Assembly (NCBI GenBank): GCA_022606425.2
Contig: JAHDVF020001023.1
Span: 124,001 to 188,000, forward strand
Reading direction: 5' to 3'
DNA from: Lepidostoma basale
Lineage: Eukaryota; Arthropoda; Insecta; Trichoptera; Lepidostomatidae
Length of the DNA stretch: 64,000 nt
How positions within the stretch are numbered: position 1 is the stretch's first letter; each line of letters starts with the position of its first letter. Below the pieces are notes generated by a model. It worked only from the letters and a program-made list of their open reading frames with translations, did not search any database and was not told the origin of the DNA. The position numbers and the translations under genes are program-made. Shown piece by piece: positions 9,352 to 20,664 of this stretch.

Positions 9352-9510
9352 GGTTTGTCGCGACATCTGTTTCGCCAACCTATGCTAACAACATCCGGAG
9401 TTGTAACACATGCACTATAACAATGTTTTTTGAAACACCTGATAATGCCAATATAGGTTGGCGAAACAGTTGTGGCGACGATCTCATAAAAACGAATTGT
9501 GATACGTATA
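9352..9510. repeat. H4 palindromic repeat
   Basis: Outer arms TTGTCGCGACATCTGTTTCG, CCAACCTATG and their complement ATATAGGTTGGCGAAACAG, TTGTGGCGACGATCTCA. The loop is about 75 bp. The plus strand holds hammerhead-like core M4. Partial copies lie at 15945-16010 and 23530-23640. Confidence 0.75.
9436..9480 (+). ncRNA. Hammerhead-like core M4 (candidate)
   Basis: CTGATAA (9439-9445; box with G8 changed to A), stem II GCCAA/TTGGC with loop TATAGG, GAAA, then CAGTTGTGG. The sister copy at 23530 reads GAAACAGCTGTA, giving a fully self-complementary CAGCTG plus GUA, a legal cleavage triplet. This copy is probably inactive because of the box change. Confidence 0.35.
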
Positions 9511-10224
9511 ATCACAGCGTTCCAAAATTAAACATTTAAACTGATTATTTCTTAAGATTGGCTTCGATGCAGGCATACAATATTACCATAGTAATTTTAA
9601 TTTTGAGTCTTTGGCCGAAACGTGAGAAAATTGAAAATTATATATATTATATAAGCTAAACAAAATGTTTTTTTTTTTTATAATATAATATAATACGTTA
9701 AAATGCGTTATGTTTTGAAAATTATTTTTTTTTATAAATTTTATTTATATTTTAATTTAAAAAATATTACAGTAATTATTTAAAAAATATTACAGTACAA
9801 ATATATATTTTTTCTTTCTATAATTAAGCGTCACGAGCCGCCCGGCGAGAAATGTCGCCATTGTATTAGGTGTGTACCGCCCATTAGAGTAACACGTGCC
9901 TAAATTTAACTGTAAAAGTGGTCTAAATATTTTTTCATTCAAATGCCTCTAAGAATGTAATTTACATATAATAATAGAATAATAATAATAATTTGTAAAT
10001 TTATGACTATTGATGTTTTTTTTATTTTCGAAGATTTTATCTTAAAAATAAAAAATAAATTTTAAGGATCCCCATATTTAATACCCAAAATATATTATTG
10101 TATATATAATTATTTAAAATGAGTATAAGAGGTGAAAATGTTTTGATATCAAGATATAAAAATTATTTAATCTTTCATGATCTAAATGATTTTTATCTTA
10201 ATCTTTATTTAAAAATAAATCAAC
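9511..10224. other. Unassigned very AT-rich sequence
   Basis: Long A/T runs and no repeat or gene that I can recognise. Confidence 0.3.
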
Positions 10225-10393
10225 TTATGAGAAAGAATGGATCACTAGACTGTTCATTCTTGAAATGTGTCACTCGTTTCCGATTCCTTACGTGGCCGAC
10301 ATTTGATATTAGATTCACTTGGTCATGCCACGTTTTTCTTGCCCGTATAATATTTTTTGTTCCGTTAATATCGCTAACATATATTTTCTTTAG
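10225..10393 (-). mobile_element. LINE-A fragment
   Basis: The complement contains the LINE-A words ACGTGGCC..CATTT, GTCATGCCACGTTTTTCTTG and GTTCCGTTAATATCGC. It ends abruptly at 10393 against an unrelated LINE tail in opposite orientation. Confidence 0.7.
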
Positions 10394-10670
10394 CAAGGCG
10401 TTGCATGGTATCGCACCAGCTTATTTAACTGAACTCTGCATCAACGAGAACCTGAATACCAGACAGTCTACATTGCGATCAGCTAAGACTTCTGCGATCG
10501 GTAGATTGACTGAGCCAAGACGCTGTCTTTGGCGACCAAGCCTTCGCGGTAGCCGGCCCTTCAGCCTGGAACAATCTTCCAGCAGTGCATTGAGAATCAG
10601 TAAGTCGCACCTTTTCAAATTATCCTTTCCTAATAAGAAGGGTTGATCGACTGCGTTGGGTGCAGCCCTC
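10394..10670 (+). pseudogene. CR1/L2-like LINE C-terminal end, frameshifted
   Basis: The plus frame reads KALHGIAPAYLTELCINEN, LNTRQSTLRSAKTSAIG and RLTEPRRC, then GSRPFS; after a one-base slip the familiar WN-LP and F-K---F end of CR1/L2/Daphne ORF2 follows (SLEQSSSS, SHLFKLSFPNKKG in the unslipped frame). This is the part after the RT domain that reads 'LHGLAPxYL...R.LRSA...G.RAFS.AAP..WN.LP' in the family. It is 5' truncated. The apparent 175-codon ORF fuses LINE-A antisense sequence to this by chance. Confidence 0.7.
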
Positions 10671-10879
10671 ATTCTAAATATGTTAATTTTTTAACTCGTT
10701 CATAAAACGGAGCATTTTCTACAGCTCCCTAGAGATGAAATATTCATAAAAATGGCGCTCTATAAATTATTCAATTTATTATTATTACAGTAAGAAAGTA
10801 ATAATCCCTTATACGAATATGTGGTAAAATGTATGATAAAATAATAAAAATACAATAATTAGTCTAAATGCAATAATTA

Positions 10880-11150
10880 GTCGTAAGCGTTGAGAGTAAT
10901 TTATTGAATGGATTAATGTATGGAAGTAGAACATGGTGAAAATGGAGCCAAGAATCGAAAGATTTATGAAAACATGCCAATGGAAAATCAATGAAATTTG
11001 AAATTTCGACCTTGTTAGGAGTTGGAAAAATCCATTTGTGTGCATGGCACGTTGAATGAATATCGAGAAGACAAAAAGTATGTCAGAATAGAAATCTTAG
11101 GCGATCCATCCTCTCTGCCCACCCCACGAGAAAACGGCATAGTAATTATA
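10880..11150 (+). mobile_element. Degraded LINE-A 3' fragment
   Basis: The plus strand keeps ATGGAAGTAGAACATGGTGA, TTAGGAGTTGGAAAAATCCA, CATGGCACG and CTCTGCCCACCCCACGAGAA, recognisable against the 7250-7735 copy. Heavily mutated. Confidence 0.6.
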
Positions 11151-11369
11151 TATTTTATGTCTAAAAGTTTAATACATTTATTAATGAAGTGTAATATCAA
11201 AGTATTTTTAAAATTTAATATAATCTCTTTCAATTCGTTGTTAAATGCATGGGTAATAATAACTTCATTGTTGGATACATACATAGGTAATAAACCAAAA
11301 ACGTTATTCACTTATATTGTAGCAACACATGAATATTTTTCCAATTAAAAATATGTATTATATTTGAAT

Positions 11370-11812
11370 GAATACTCCTCATCAAGACCTATGTATGGAG
11401 TATCTTGATATATGGCTGCGAGACATGGTGCCTATCCGAAAGAGATAAGCGGAGACTAGAGGCTTTTGAGATGTGGTCCTATAGAAGACTATTAGGAATT
11501 TCCTAGAGAGCCCACATCACGAAGGAGGAAGTTCTTTAAGGAATCGAAAGAGGAAGGCACCTGCTCAGGACCTTGTCCGAAAGGCGTGCAAGATGGATCG
11601 GCCATGTAATACGTCAAGAAGGTCTCTTGCATGCCATAATGGAGGGTATGACCGAGGGGACAAACTCTAGGGGACGCCCACGCCGACAGTACCTGGAGGA
11701 CCTGTTAGTGGACGTGCGCTGCTATGCAGATTTCAAAAGAGTCGCACAAGACAGGGAAGAATGGGAGAGAATAATAGAAGAAATTGCTGCAAACCAATCC
11801 CAGGATTGAAAC
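11370..11812 (+). pseudogene. LINE-C ORF2 C-terminal end
   Basis: The plus strand reads YGCETWCLSERDKRRLEAFE-like sequence upstream (stops present). It is then open at 11573-11809: SERRARWIGHVIRQEGLLHA, IMEGMTEGTNSRGRPRRQYL, EDLLVDV, RVAQDREEWERIIEEIA. This is the post-RT tail of an RTE-like non-LTR element (RW-GH---, GRPR---LEDL, AQDR--W). It differs from LINE-A, B and D in wording. It ends shortly after NQSQD; no simple-repeat tail was seen. Confidence 0.8.
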
Positions 11813-12604
11813 TTTCTAACTAATATGAATAAAAATATTTCATTTACCTTTATTAACGAAATGTTATTCACAAAGAAATATATATTCAATTTTCTAATCT
11901 ACAGAACAAGGATGTGTGTGTTTTACAGGTTTATGAACAAGAAGATTATTATTATTTATAAAGTGATAATAAATCTATAAATGGATTATAACATATTAAA
12001 ATCGTGCATTGTACATAGGTCCTTATAGGAGAACTTTAATTACACACAAATACAATACAAAGGTATTATGAATAATTATTAATTATGACATATCGATAAT
12101 AATAGTATTCATTAACATGACACAGACGTTATGATTTTTTTACACGCTCAACAAGTTTTATCATATATATTATTTTAATATAAACATATTAATTTAATCC
12201 AAGCTTTGAGAGATTTGACTCATTATTTAAGTTACCCGTTGAAATTAATGTTTTAAAAACATAGTAATTATTAATTTATCTATCCATCTCAAAAGCAACA
12301 TTTATTATTACTTCTAATAATATCATAAATAAAATTATACTACTATGAGTACAAGGTCTGAACAATGATTATAATATAATACATGGACGAAAGTTCACGC
12401 AAACAAAGAAATCATAAGCAGATTTTTAATGGCGATAAAAAGATGACGACAAACTCGCTATTAAAGATTTTTCACAAATGCACTATCTTACCAATTGAAA
12501 TGTAAACCGGGTCTCGACCAAAAACAATTCTGCTTTCAGCATTCTAATAAACTTCCAAAATATTTAAAGTCATTGAAAATAGTATACAGATTAAACGATA
12601 CAGA
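11813..12604. other. Unassigned AT-rich sequence
   Basis: No paired repeats or coding signal seen. Confidence 0.3.
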
Positions 12605-12606
12605 TT

Positions 12607-13250
12607 AATTCTTCTTCTTTCGGTGCCGTGTCAGGTCCCCCCAACGTTGGCGATCACTACAGCAAAAGCATCTCTATCCTGCGCCATTTGGAACAGGTTC
12701 TGAACTCTTGGTATTACTGTCCACTCTTTGATGTTCTGCAGCCAGGACAGCTGCCTTCTACTAACTTCCCGACGTTCCTATACTTTACCCATTAATATCA
12801 GTCGAAGGAGGTGGTATTTTTCTCCCCTTAGCACATGACCCAAATATACAACAGCTCTCTATTGGCTCTGGCTCTCTGCAGTACGTCTGCATTACTGTCC
12901 ATGGTATACGGAGCATTCTGCGGTGTATCCACATCTCGAACGCTTCCAATCAGTTCATTACATTCACTTTCAGAGTCCAGGTTTCGCAACCATATAGTAG
13001 AACAGACCATATATAACATTTTATCATTCTTTGTCGGAATTTCAAGTTAAGATTATCGTTGCGAAAGAATTTTCGCATTTTATTAAATGCAGCTCAACTT
13101 CAATTCTGCATTTTATTTCAATGTCCGGGTCAAGCGCTTTAATGATAATGCTGCCAAGGTATTTAAATTGGTCGACCATTTCAACATTCACACCATTCCG
13201 TTGCAGAGTGGATGAAGAAGTCGCCCAAAAGTCATCCATTTGGTACGGAT
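12607..13250 (-). pseudogene. LINE-B 3' end, about 640 bp, decayed
   Basis: The minus strand shows GVNVEMVDQFKYLGSIII near 13150-13200 (the post-RT 'YLGS' block) and ECNELIGSVRDVDTPQNAPY near 12950. LGHVLRGEKYHLL-like bases follow near 12800, then GRRQLSWLQNI-like bases, and VIANVGG near 12640. The tail is GAAGAAGAA (plus-strand TTC run at 12609). Frames are broken in several places. Confidence 0.75.
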
Positions 13251-13329
13251 TAAATATTATATTATAATTCGTATTTAATATTCATAAGTTTTGATATGGA
13301 GCCATTTCTTTTGTTGCGGTTTGATTTAT

Positions 13330-13440
13330 TTTAAAATAAAATTTAACACTTTTTCACTTTTTAACGCCAACCGGTTTCACTCTGTAGCGAGCTTCCTCAG
13401 CGCTATACACAAACCAAACAAACAAAAAATAAAGAGTTAC
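13330..13440 (-). repeat. H7 repeat with hammerhead-like core
   Basis: The minus strand carries TTTGTGTATAGCGCTGAGGA, AGCTCGCTACAGAGTGAAAC, CGGTTGGCGTTAAAAAGTG. Copies are at 37645-37740 (+) and 52290-52385 (+). Confidence 0.65.
13365..13402 (-). ncRNA. Hammerhead-like core M7 (candidate)
   Basis: CTGAGGA (13400-13394), a stem II candidate CTC/GAG around GCTACA, then GAAA, CCGG and TT (13378-13369), then GGCG. The CCGG word is self-complementary and GUU is an acceptable cleavage triplet. In the 37661 copy the downstream strand GGCGCTA can pair with the upstream TAGCG of this copy, hinting at an ancestral stem I. Confidence 0.4.
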
Positions 13441-14767
13441 AAAGTAGAGTGGGGATATTTTATTTTGAAATATTTTAAGTATTTACATTTTTTTATTTGA
13501 TTTGAATCGACTGTATTCGTTCCGGTAATTTCAATCCAAAGGATTGGGTTTACAGCAAAGTGTAACATTTTTGCTTGTTCATGGGATGCCACTTGGGCTT
13601 TTAATGTGGTAGTTTCCCGTTGATTTTTATAATTGTATACAGCAGGTTATTTGAAGCCAATTACTGTGTACAACTTTTGAGTTACTGATTCTCGTGATCT
13701 GTGGTAAGTGTCTAATTTAATTCAATTAGAAAAACAGTTTGTGTATATTTATCTTGTGGAACCTACGGCTTGTGAAGAGAGAGTGTTTAAAAACGTGATT
13801 TTACAGTGTAATATTTAAACGAATTTTATGTTTTTTATTTATTCTGGAAGTCAAATAATAAAAATAATGGCAGCCATGGTGATCCGCTCCACTGATCGAA
13901 TGAAAGCAAAATAGAAATTTCTGTGCGAATGATATCAATGAGTGTTGTATTCAAACGTAATACAGAACACTATCGGTCAATCCAGTGTAGTAGTGATCCA
14001 AAATGCGATGCGAGGGCCTATAAAATACAGAATACTTACTTGAATTGTTGAAGTAAAATTGGCAAGTATGCAGTATATGATATGTAGAACGAAACTGCAT
14101 ACTTGTTTTTTTTACTTAGTACCTATTTAACTTTAACCATTCAAGTGTGTCATAAGTTTTGACATTTCAAGAACTTAACATTTCTTCTCTACCTTGGTTA
14201 AAATTCACAAACAGAAGAAGGGAAGTCTGTGTCCCAAAACATGTTTGCGAAAAGTGAAAAAAAGTGTTGTGGAAATACAGTGTTTTCAAAATGTTATTCA
14301 AACTTAACTCTTTGCCCGTTAAGAGTGAAATTAATAAGTCGTGCGCATCAGAATTTCACGTATGTGTTAATTGATTATTTGATATTCAAGGATGATTCTG
14401 AAACAATCAATAATTGCTATAATAGAAAATATTGTTTTAAAAGTTAACTTAATTCAAAATGCGTCAACGACCGTTGACGAGAGTGCCGTGTAGCGATTAT
14501 ACATAGAGTTAATAACGATAAATAAGAAACGCGCAGACGTAAAATAGACACTTATTAAGACTCCCGACGGCGATTTTATTATAACATTTGAGATAACGAG
14601 TCGGTGAGGTTCGAGGCTACGTCGGTAACGTTACGGTGCCGTTATGGTCACTTTCCAGTGTAAATGGACCTTAAGGGTGAAAAGATAATTTAGAAGATTT
14701 TGAGTTACATTTACTCATATTATTTTGGGTTTATAACTGGGTTTAAATAATAATTGTAACATAATTT
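13441..14767. other. Unassigned sequence
   Basis: No repeats paired by eye. 14455-14680 is richer in CpG than its surroundings (CGACCGTTGACGAGAGTGCC-like text) but shows no ORF or splice pair that I trust. Confidence 0.3.
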
Positions 14768-14890
14768 GACAATTTCTAATATATGCGGGAGATACCTCAT
14801 AATTATGAACAAGGAATCGAGTCGTTTCCAGTCTTAAACCTAAGTCTATCAGGGTCCAATCGCCATATCCCCTAGACCACCACGCGGCTA
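14768..14890 (-). mobile_element. SINE S2, degraded copy
   Basis: The complement keeps the A-box region GGTCTAGGGGATATGGCG and a decayed B box, followed by the S2 body word TTCATAATTATGAGGTATCT. It aligns with the cleaner copies at 38816 and 18420. Confidence 0.65.
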
Positions 14891-15701
14891 CGGTTACGTC
14901 TTCTAATCACGCCATGGATACACATTATTTTTCGTTTTTATCACTGTGGAATTCCATTATTAATTTGGAGAGATAGTTTTAAACACTGTTTTGTTCACTT
15001 TATTAAAAATATATATAGATTCAAATATAATTTTAGAAATATCGACCATTGGATACGTAAAGGTAATATTTCGTTACGCCACAGTCTTCACTGTTCGAAC
15101 AACCCAAATTATTCAAAAGAGAATATTAACACAACCATTACAATACGCGGAATACGTGTTGCGGGAAAATCGAAATTGCAAAACGATTTTCATATTTCAT
15201 CAAACAATACAACAGCCTCACTATACCACCATGTCAAGGGAATTCTACCAAAATATTTTAATATCTAAAATTTTATTTATTGATGCTATTTTTCAAGAAG
15301 CTCGTTAAATTGTACATTTGTTTACGTTCGTATTTATTTTATTTAATAAATACTCTTTATTTGAAAAATGCTTATTTTATGTCAATGCTAATCTGTTATT
15401 TTTCTATTCAGTGATATCCAAAGATAAACACTTTATTGGATTTTGATTGAAACACATAGTTTAGCAATTACAGTCAACTAAACCACAGTAATGTTAAACG
15501 TTGTTAATTGAAATTTAAAAGTATATTGTCAATAATGAAAAATAAAATTAATTAAAAACAGTTGAAGTTAAATACTGACGAAGTTAAACTAAATTCGTAT
15601 TCTATAAGAATTTATATTAGTTTTCATTATACATAGCAATGTTATTTTCACTAGTATCAATGGTTTAAAAAAACATTTTAAAAAACTAGCATGGAATAAA
15701 A

Positions 15702-15910
15702 ATTTCACCCTCCAATGTTGGAGAAGGTGGTACTTTTCCCCACGCAGTACATGACCCAGTTAAGAAATCTTCCGAACCTTAATAATTGATAACAGCTCCC
15801 TGTCAACTCTAGCCGCCTCAGGACTTCGGTATTGGTAACCATGTCTGTCCAGGGAATTCTGAGCAATCGGCTATAGAGACACATTTCAAATGCTTCCATC
15901 CTGTTCATTG
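15702..15910 (-). mobile_element. LINE-B fragment
   Basis: The minus strand encodes MNRMEAFEMCLYSRLLRIPW, TDMVTNTEVLRRL and, after a frameshift, LGHVLRGEKYHL-like sequence. It lacks the terminal GRR..SWLRN part. Confidence 0.75.
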
Positions 15911-15944
15911 AGTAATTGATTATTTTTTATACAATTTTTAAAAT

Positions 15945-16010
15945 ATTTTTTTTTTGAAATTGTTGCGACCGCAGTTTCGCCAACTAATGTTAGCATCGGT
16001 AATAAACTAA
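15945..16010 (-). repeat. H4 repeat fragment
   Basis: The complement contains ACATTAGTTGGCGAAACTGC, GGTCGCAACAATTTC, matching the inner arm of the 9352-9510 palindrome. Confidence 0.55.
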
Positions 16011-16129
16011 AATGTATATTTGATTATTTCAAAATGTATAGAATTATTTTTTGAAAAACTTATCAAAATAACGTGAAATTCTTTATGAAATAAATTTTTC
16101 AATAATCATTCAATTATTGAGGAGTACAT

Positions 16130-16545
16130 TAATTCTTCTTAAAGTGTCCTGTTAGATCCCCCCGACGTTGGCGATCACTCTGGTAAACTCTTCCCTATCC
16201 TGCGCTGTCCGCAATAGCTCCTCCACAGTTGTGATTCCCGTCCATTCCCTCACATTGCGCAGCCAGGATATCTGCCTTCTCCCTGCCCCCCTGCGGCCCT
16301 CTATTTTTCCCTTCAATATTAGATGCAGCAGGCGATACTTTTCTCCTCGCAGAACGTGACCCAGATATGCAATCTTGCGGACTTTGATTAATGTCAGCAG
16401 CTCTCTATTTACTCCTGCACGATTTAGGACTTCTGTGTTCGTCACTCTGTCTGTCCATGGGATCCTGAACATTCTTCGGTGAAGCCGCATTTCAAATGCC
16501 TCTAACCGGTTCATTGTATTTACTTTTAATGTCCATTAATTATGT
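16130..16545 (-). pseudogene. LINE-B 3' end, best-preserved reading frame
   Basis: Open on the minus strand over 120 codons (16152-16514): MNRLEAFEMRLHRRMFRIPW, TDRVTNTEVL, VNRELLTLIKVRKIAYLGHV, LRGEKYRLLHLILKGKIEGR, RGAGRRQISWLRNVREWTGI and finally AQDREEFTRVIANVGG. This is the C-terminal tail of a non-LTR retrotransposon polyprotein; no RT or endonuclease is included, so the copy is 5' truncated. It is the reference for the other LINE-B pieces. Confidence 0.85.
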
Positions 16546-17110
16546 ACATTAATTATGTAATTATTATTAATTTGGGGAAACCGTTTATATTTATGACAAA
16601 TAATTTCAAGGTTAGGTAAATTGCAATAATGAATTTACATGCAATTAAACAATAGCAATGTCATTTTCACTCTTACCGATAGTTTTAGAAACCATTAGAA
16701 TAGTTCAATAATGAAAAGTTAGCACGTGGTATCACTATTGATGCCTGTTTTGGAATTCCCTCCTCGCTCAACTCCGCATTACGAATTCTGAAACAACGAC
16801 CACTGAAAAAATGTCACCAAGTTGTATGTGTGTGTGTAGTGGCATGACTGCGCTACATGTGCCTATGTGAGTGTGTACATATGCCGATCTAACCAATGTA
16901 CATCTGTTAACAAACGCTTTTAAATGTATCGCACGTGTATATGTATGCAAGAGTAATTATTCTCTTCGATGCACAAGGTATTGAACTGTGATTCAGGTTT
17001 TAACTGGCCCTTTATATGTATATCACTCGATGAATACACAATAGTGTATGGCGGAAATCACATGTTTTAGAAAATGGATTTCTTAACTAAATCATTAGAA
17101 ATAAAACTTA
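16546..17110. other. Unassigned sequence
   Basis: Nothing recognised. A TGTGTGTGTAG run near 16827 is a short simple repeat. Confidence 0.3.
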
Positions 17111-17111
17111 C

Positions 17112-17600
17112 AACATTTTGAATGCATACAAATACTTTGTAAACAAATACTGGATTTAATCCATTGCGGATTAGTCATTTTTAAAGATTAATTGTATCTC
17201 AATAGAGACGAAGATGTAAATTTTTTTTTGGAAACAGAATATGCTGGTCGAGGCGCTTACAGGTTTTATGACCAGTCATTGGTTGGGTTAAGCGATCGCT
17301 TTATATTAACAACATTCCCCATTCCGCCCTTCTTACGACCACCACGTCTGACAAATTTTTGGAAGATGTATATATGCCACCATGTTGAGAAAAACTTCAC
17401 ATTTTTTTAGTTCAATCTATACTAGCGCCATCCGTTAAGATTAGGTGTAAGCATTAAGCAGAAAATCTTTATTAATGCAATGTGAAAGGCTACGCAATTA
17501 TCTAACATTGCTAGTAAGCGCCTCGACCACCATATTCTGTTTCCAAAAAAACAATTTACATCTTCGTCTCTATTGAGATACAATTAATCCTTACAAATAA
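17112..17600 (+). repeat. Family T repeat, copy 2, with inverted terminal segment
   Basis: The forward block 17185-17480 matches copy 1. From 17515 to 17595 the first 80 bp of the same element return in inverse orientation (GGCGCCTCGACCACC-like, CATCTTCGTCTCTATTGAGA). It thus behaves as a foldback element with arms of about 75 bp. Confidence 0.75.
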
Positions 17601-17614
17601 AACTTATTTAACTC

Positions 17615-17730
17615 TTAGACATGTTTCGAAGGCTTTACATCTTAATAATTGGGAGAACGACGTTTTGTCTTTCTCCCGAGTGTAAATCCTTCGAAACATG
17701 TAGAGAAAAATAAACTCGAAAGTGAAAAAA
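17615..17730. repeat. H6 palindromic repeat
   Basis: Arms AGACATGTTTCGAAGGCTTT (plus) and AATCCTTCGAAACATGTAGA face each other across CTTAATAATTGGGAGAACGA. The H6 tail AGAAAAATAAACTC follows. Same family as 50600, 52940 and 53515. Confidence 0.7.
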
Positions 17731-18009
17731 CTGTGTCTCTGAAAAAATCTTAATTTTTATTTTAATAAATTTCTCTTTACAGTGAAACTACCATACAAAA
17801 TCTAGTTAAGTTGTCGGTTGAGCAACTGCCAAGTAATAGTTCTCAGAATTGAATGCATTATTGATCATTCGCAAACAATACGAATGATGCCAGCAGTCCA
17901 GAACTACGCTACTGTGAATCACACTTCCATGTTAGATTATGTACAGTTACGTTTTATTTGTCAAATGAAGTTAAAAATGTCACACAGCAATAATCAAATA
18001 TGCTTTTTA

Positions 18010-18405
18010 ACTAAATAACTCACGCCGTCTCACCGAAGGGGTAGGCAAAAATAATGGACAGTCACATTGATAACAGGATAACAGGAAATAATTTCTGTAA
18101 TTATTTTCTCGCTTCCTTTACATTCATACATCGTGTGATGCACGCATGTCGATTACTCCGACTCATCGCGTAGCTGACATTTTATATTTTTTTCTCTATT
18201 TATTGTTCCGTTAACGTCGTTTATATACATATACTCGTATAATACTAACTTAACCATTCATTCTATCCATGTGTCCGAACCATCTAAACACTTTCTTTAG
18301 GACTGCGTTGACATTGACACTCTTTAATTAACACACATTGGTCTAAAACATCTAATTTATATTGCATTTATTCTACTTTCAACGTTCGTTTTCCAAGTTT
18401 CATGC
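18010..18405 (-). mobile_element. LINE-A 3' fragment
   Basis: The complement of CTCACGCCGTCTCACCGAAG, CATACATCGTGTGATGCACG, CCATGTGTCCGAACCATCTA. Internal deletions and stops; ends near AAGTTTCATGC. Confidence 0.75.
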
Positions 18406-18419
18406 TTTTTTTTTTTGAA

Positions 18420-18594
18420 AAAAGGCTATCTCCAAAGATTTGAATCAATGCTATTTGAAGTTATTATTACAATCTTCAATATGGGCAGAAAATAACTCAT
18501 TATTATGAAGACGGAATCTGGTCGTGTCCAGGCTTGAACGCAAGTCCGCTGGATCAGGAGCCAAGCGTTCTGTCCCCTAGACCACCACCCCAAT
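18420..18594 (-). mobile_element. SINE S2, tRNA-derived
   Basis: The minus strand begins GGGTGGTGGTCTAGGGGACA (A-box region), has a decayed B box (GCGTTCAAGCCTGG), then TCCGTCTTCATAATAATGAG, TTATTTTCTGCCCATATTGA and a tail ending AATCTTTGGAGATAGCC. It matches 38816-38985 along its length. Confidence 0.75.
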
Positions 18595-18739
18595 AAAAAT
18601 AAACGGTCGGTATAAGAATCCCACTGTTCATATGCCTTTTGCGTTCTGAATTCATTATTAATATTTTTTATTTCTTAATTCACTTTTGAATAAAGTGTTC
18701 ATTTAGCGTTTATAATTAATGAAATTAAAAAGGTATTCT

Positions 18740-18962
18740 CCTTCTTTAGCCGTTTCTTTCTATCCTGTGCAACTCTAATCCATCTTCTTCCCCCGACAGA
18801 AATTAGGTCGTCAGCCTATCTATTTTGGGATCGATCGATGCTCCTTTTTTCCTCCCACGTTCTCCGTGTCAAGACTCTGAGTGCCTATCTCTATGTTCCC
18901 TGTCTAGCGACATGTCCTGCCCATGTCCACCTTAGTTTGCCTACACGGTTTATTTATATCGA
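18740..18962 (-). mobile_element. LINE-D 3' fragment
   Basis: The minus strand gives VDMGRTCR-like (from WAGHVAR), then ADDLISVGGRRWIRVAQDR, KK. This is the usual LINE-D order GRP, W-DDL, W-R-AQDR. Frames are broken. Confidence 0.65.
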
Positions 18963-18974
18963 CTTATCTAAATT

Positions 18975-19085
18975 AAAAATGTTTGGAATTCCATAGTATT
19001 TTACTTAGGAAATTGAAAAACATTGTTTAATCTACTATTTAATAGAAAATATTAAAAAACACGACATGTATTTTTATTATTTAAT
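18975..19085 (+). repeat. H2 half copy
   Basis: GGAATTCCATAGTATTTTAC, TTAGGAAATTGAAAA and TATTAAAAAACACGACATG match the left arm of 1626-1790; the second arm is missing. Confidence 0.6.
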
Positions 19086-19659
19086 ATTATTTATTAGTTC
19101 TTACTGTTAAAAAGTAATTGTTAGTACCTACTTATAACAAATAGCACAGGTTAATTTTTACATTTGAATTATTGTATCGAATTTTAAATGCGTTTTTTAT
19201 TAGTCTTTCTTTGTTTAGTTTTTATTACATTTTTACACCTAAAGATGGATATTTTCTATTATATATATTGTATTAAACAAAGTTTTATTTCAAATTTAAG
19301 TATAAAGATAAATTATTTGAAACTTTTAATTCTCTAATTACTTAAATTATCATTCCATTGAAATAATGAAATATACAATAAATTTCTCGTACCCTTACTA
19401 TAAAATAAAACTGGCCTCGAATTTTATGTAGCCATACGTACAAAAGATAGCACTCAAGATTGGTTATTGCCAGATTAAATTCTTAAATGCCAACGCATAA
19501 ATAAACATGCAGACTTTGACTAAGACTGAAAAAATGGCCTTCATCTCTTTTCAATGGCTTGTCTGGCACGGACAAATATGTACATAAAAATACTTGCACT
19601 TATGGCCATTCGCGAGAGCCTATTTCGAAAGTATTATGATTACATTAAATACTCTTATA

Positions 19660-20218
19660 AATTGAGAATTATTCCGGATATTGAAATAAATTGCAGACTT
19701 ACAGTTGCACGAGCTGCATTTAATAAATTGAAAACCTTATTTAGCTACGATAATCTTAACTTGAAACTTTGACAAAGAATGGTCAAATGTTATACTCGTA
19801 TATAGTATGTTCTACTATATGGCTGTCAAACTTGAACTCTCTAAGTGAATGTAATGAACGTTTGATATGTAGATATACCGCAGAATACTTCGTATACCGT
19901 AGACCGATTGATATATTTTTTTTAATTGAAATGCAGACGTACAGAGAGCCAGAGCCAATAGAAAGCTGTTGTCGAGTGTGAAGGTTAGAAAGGTTTTGGT
20001 CATGTACTAAAGAGAGAAAGATACCTACTCCTTCAGCTGATAATCATGGACAAAGTGGTTGAGGGCAGTTGGTAGAGGGCAGTTGCCCTGGCTGCGAAAT
20101 ATAAGAAAATTGTCAGGAATGAGCAGAGTTGAGAAGTAGCGCTGGACAGAGATACTTTCACTCCAGTAATCGCCAACGTTGGAGGTACCTGACACGGCAC
20201 TAGAAAAAGAAGAAGATA
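19660..20218 (+). pseudogene. LINE-B 3' end, decayed
   Basis: The plus strand keeps DIEINCRLTVARAAFNKLKT near 19675-19740, a YTRI..STIWL-like block at 19800, FGHVLKREKDTYSFS-like bases at 20000, then VIANVGG and GAAAAAGAAGAAG at the end. Many stops. Confidence 0.65.
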
Positions 20219-20660
20219 ATTGTGAAAAAAATGAGATACTGGTAATACAGGTGAATTATGATGACTCGAAATTAATCTATGTAAAATTTATTGAATTATT
20301 TTGTAAATGGCGTCCTGAAAGTAATACGTCATCTAATGAAAAAAAAAACTGAATCTCCTTGTCCCAAATGTCAATAAAAGTATCACGTTAAAAGCGTAGG
20401 AGGCATATAGGTATAACAATGTGACAATAACGTAGAGAAGTATAATATTTCACAGCGCTAGTACCTACCGTACCGAGATGATTCGCCAGTATTCCGTAGA
20501 CCTTGTTACACATTTCCAATCGTCTTTGAAATCATTCGATTGTAGAATTTTTGAAGGATAAAATCTCCATATGCCTCTGTTACGACATGTACGAGTACAT
20601 ACACTTATGATGAACTGTATTCGTTTGAAGCGTTCACAGTTTCACCATGAAACATTTGTG
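20219..20660. other. Unassigned sequence
   Basis: No feature recognised. Confidence 0.3.
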
Positions 20661-20664
20661 TTAT

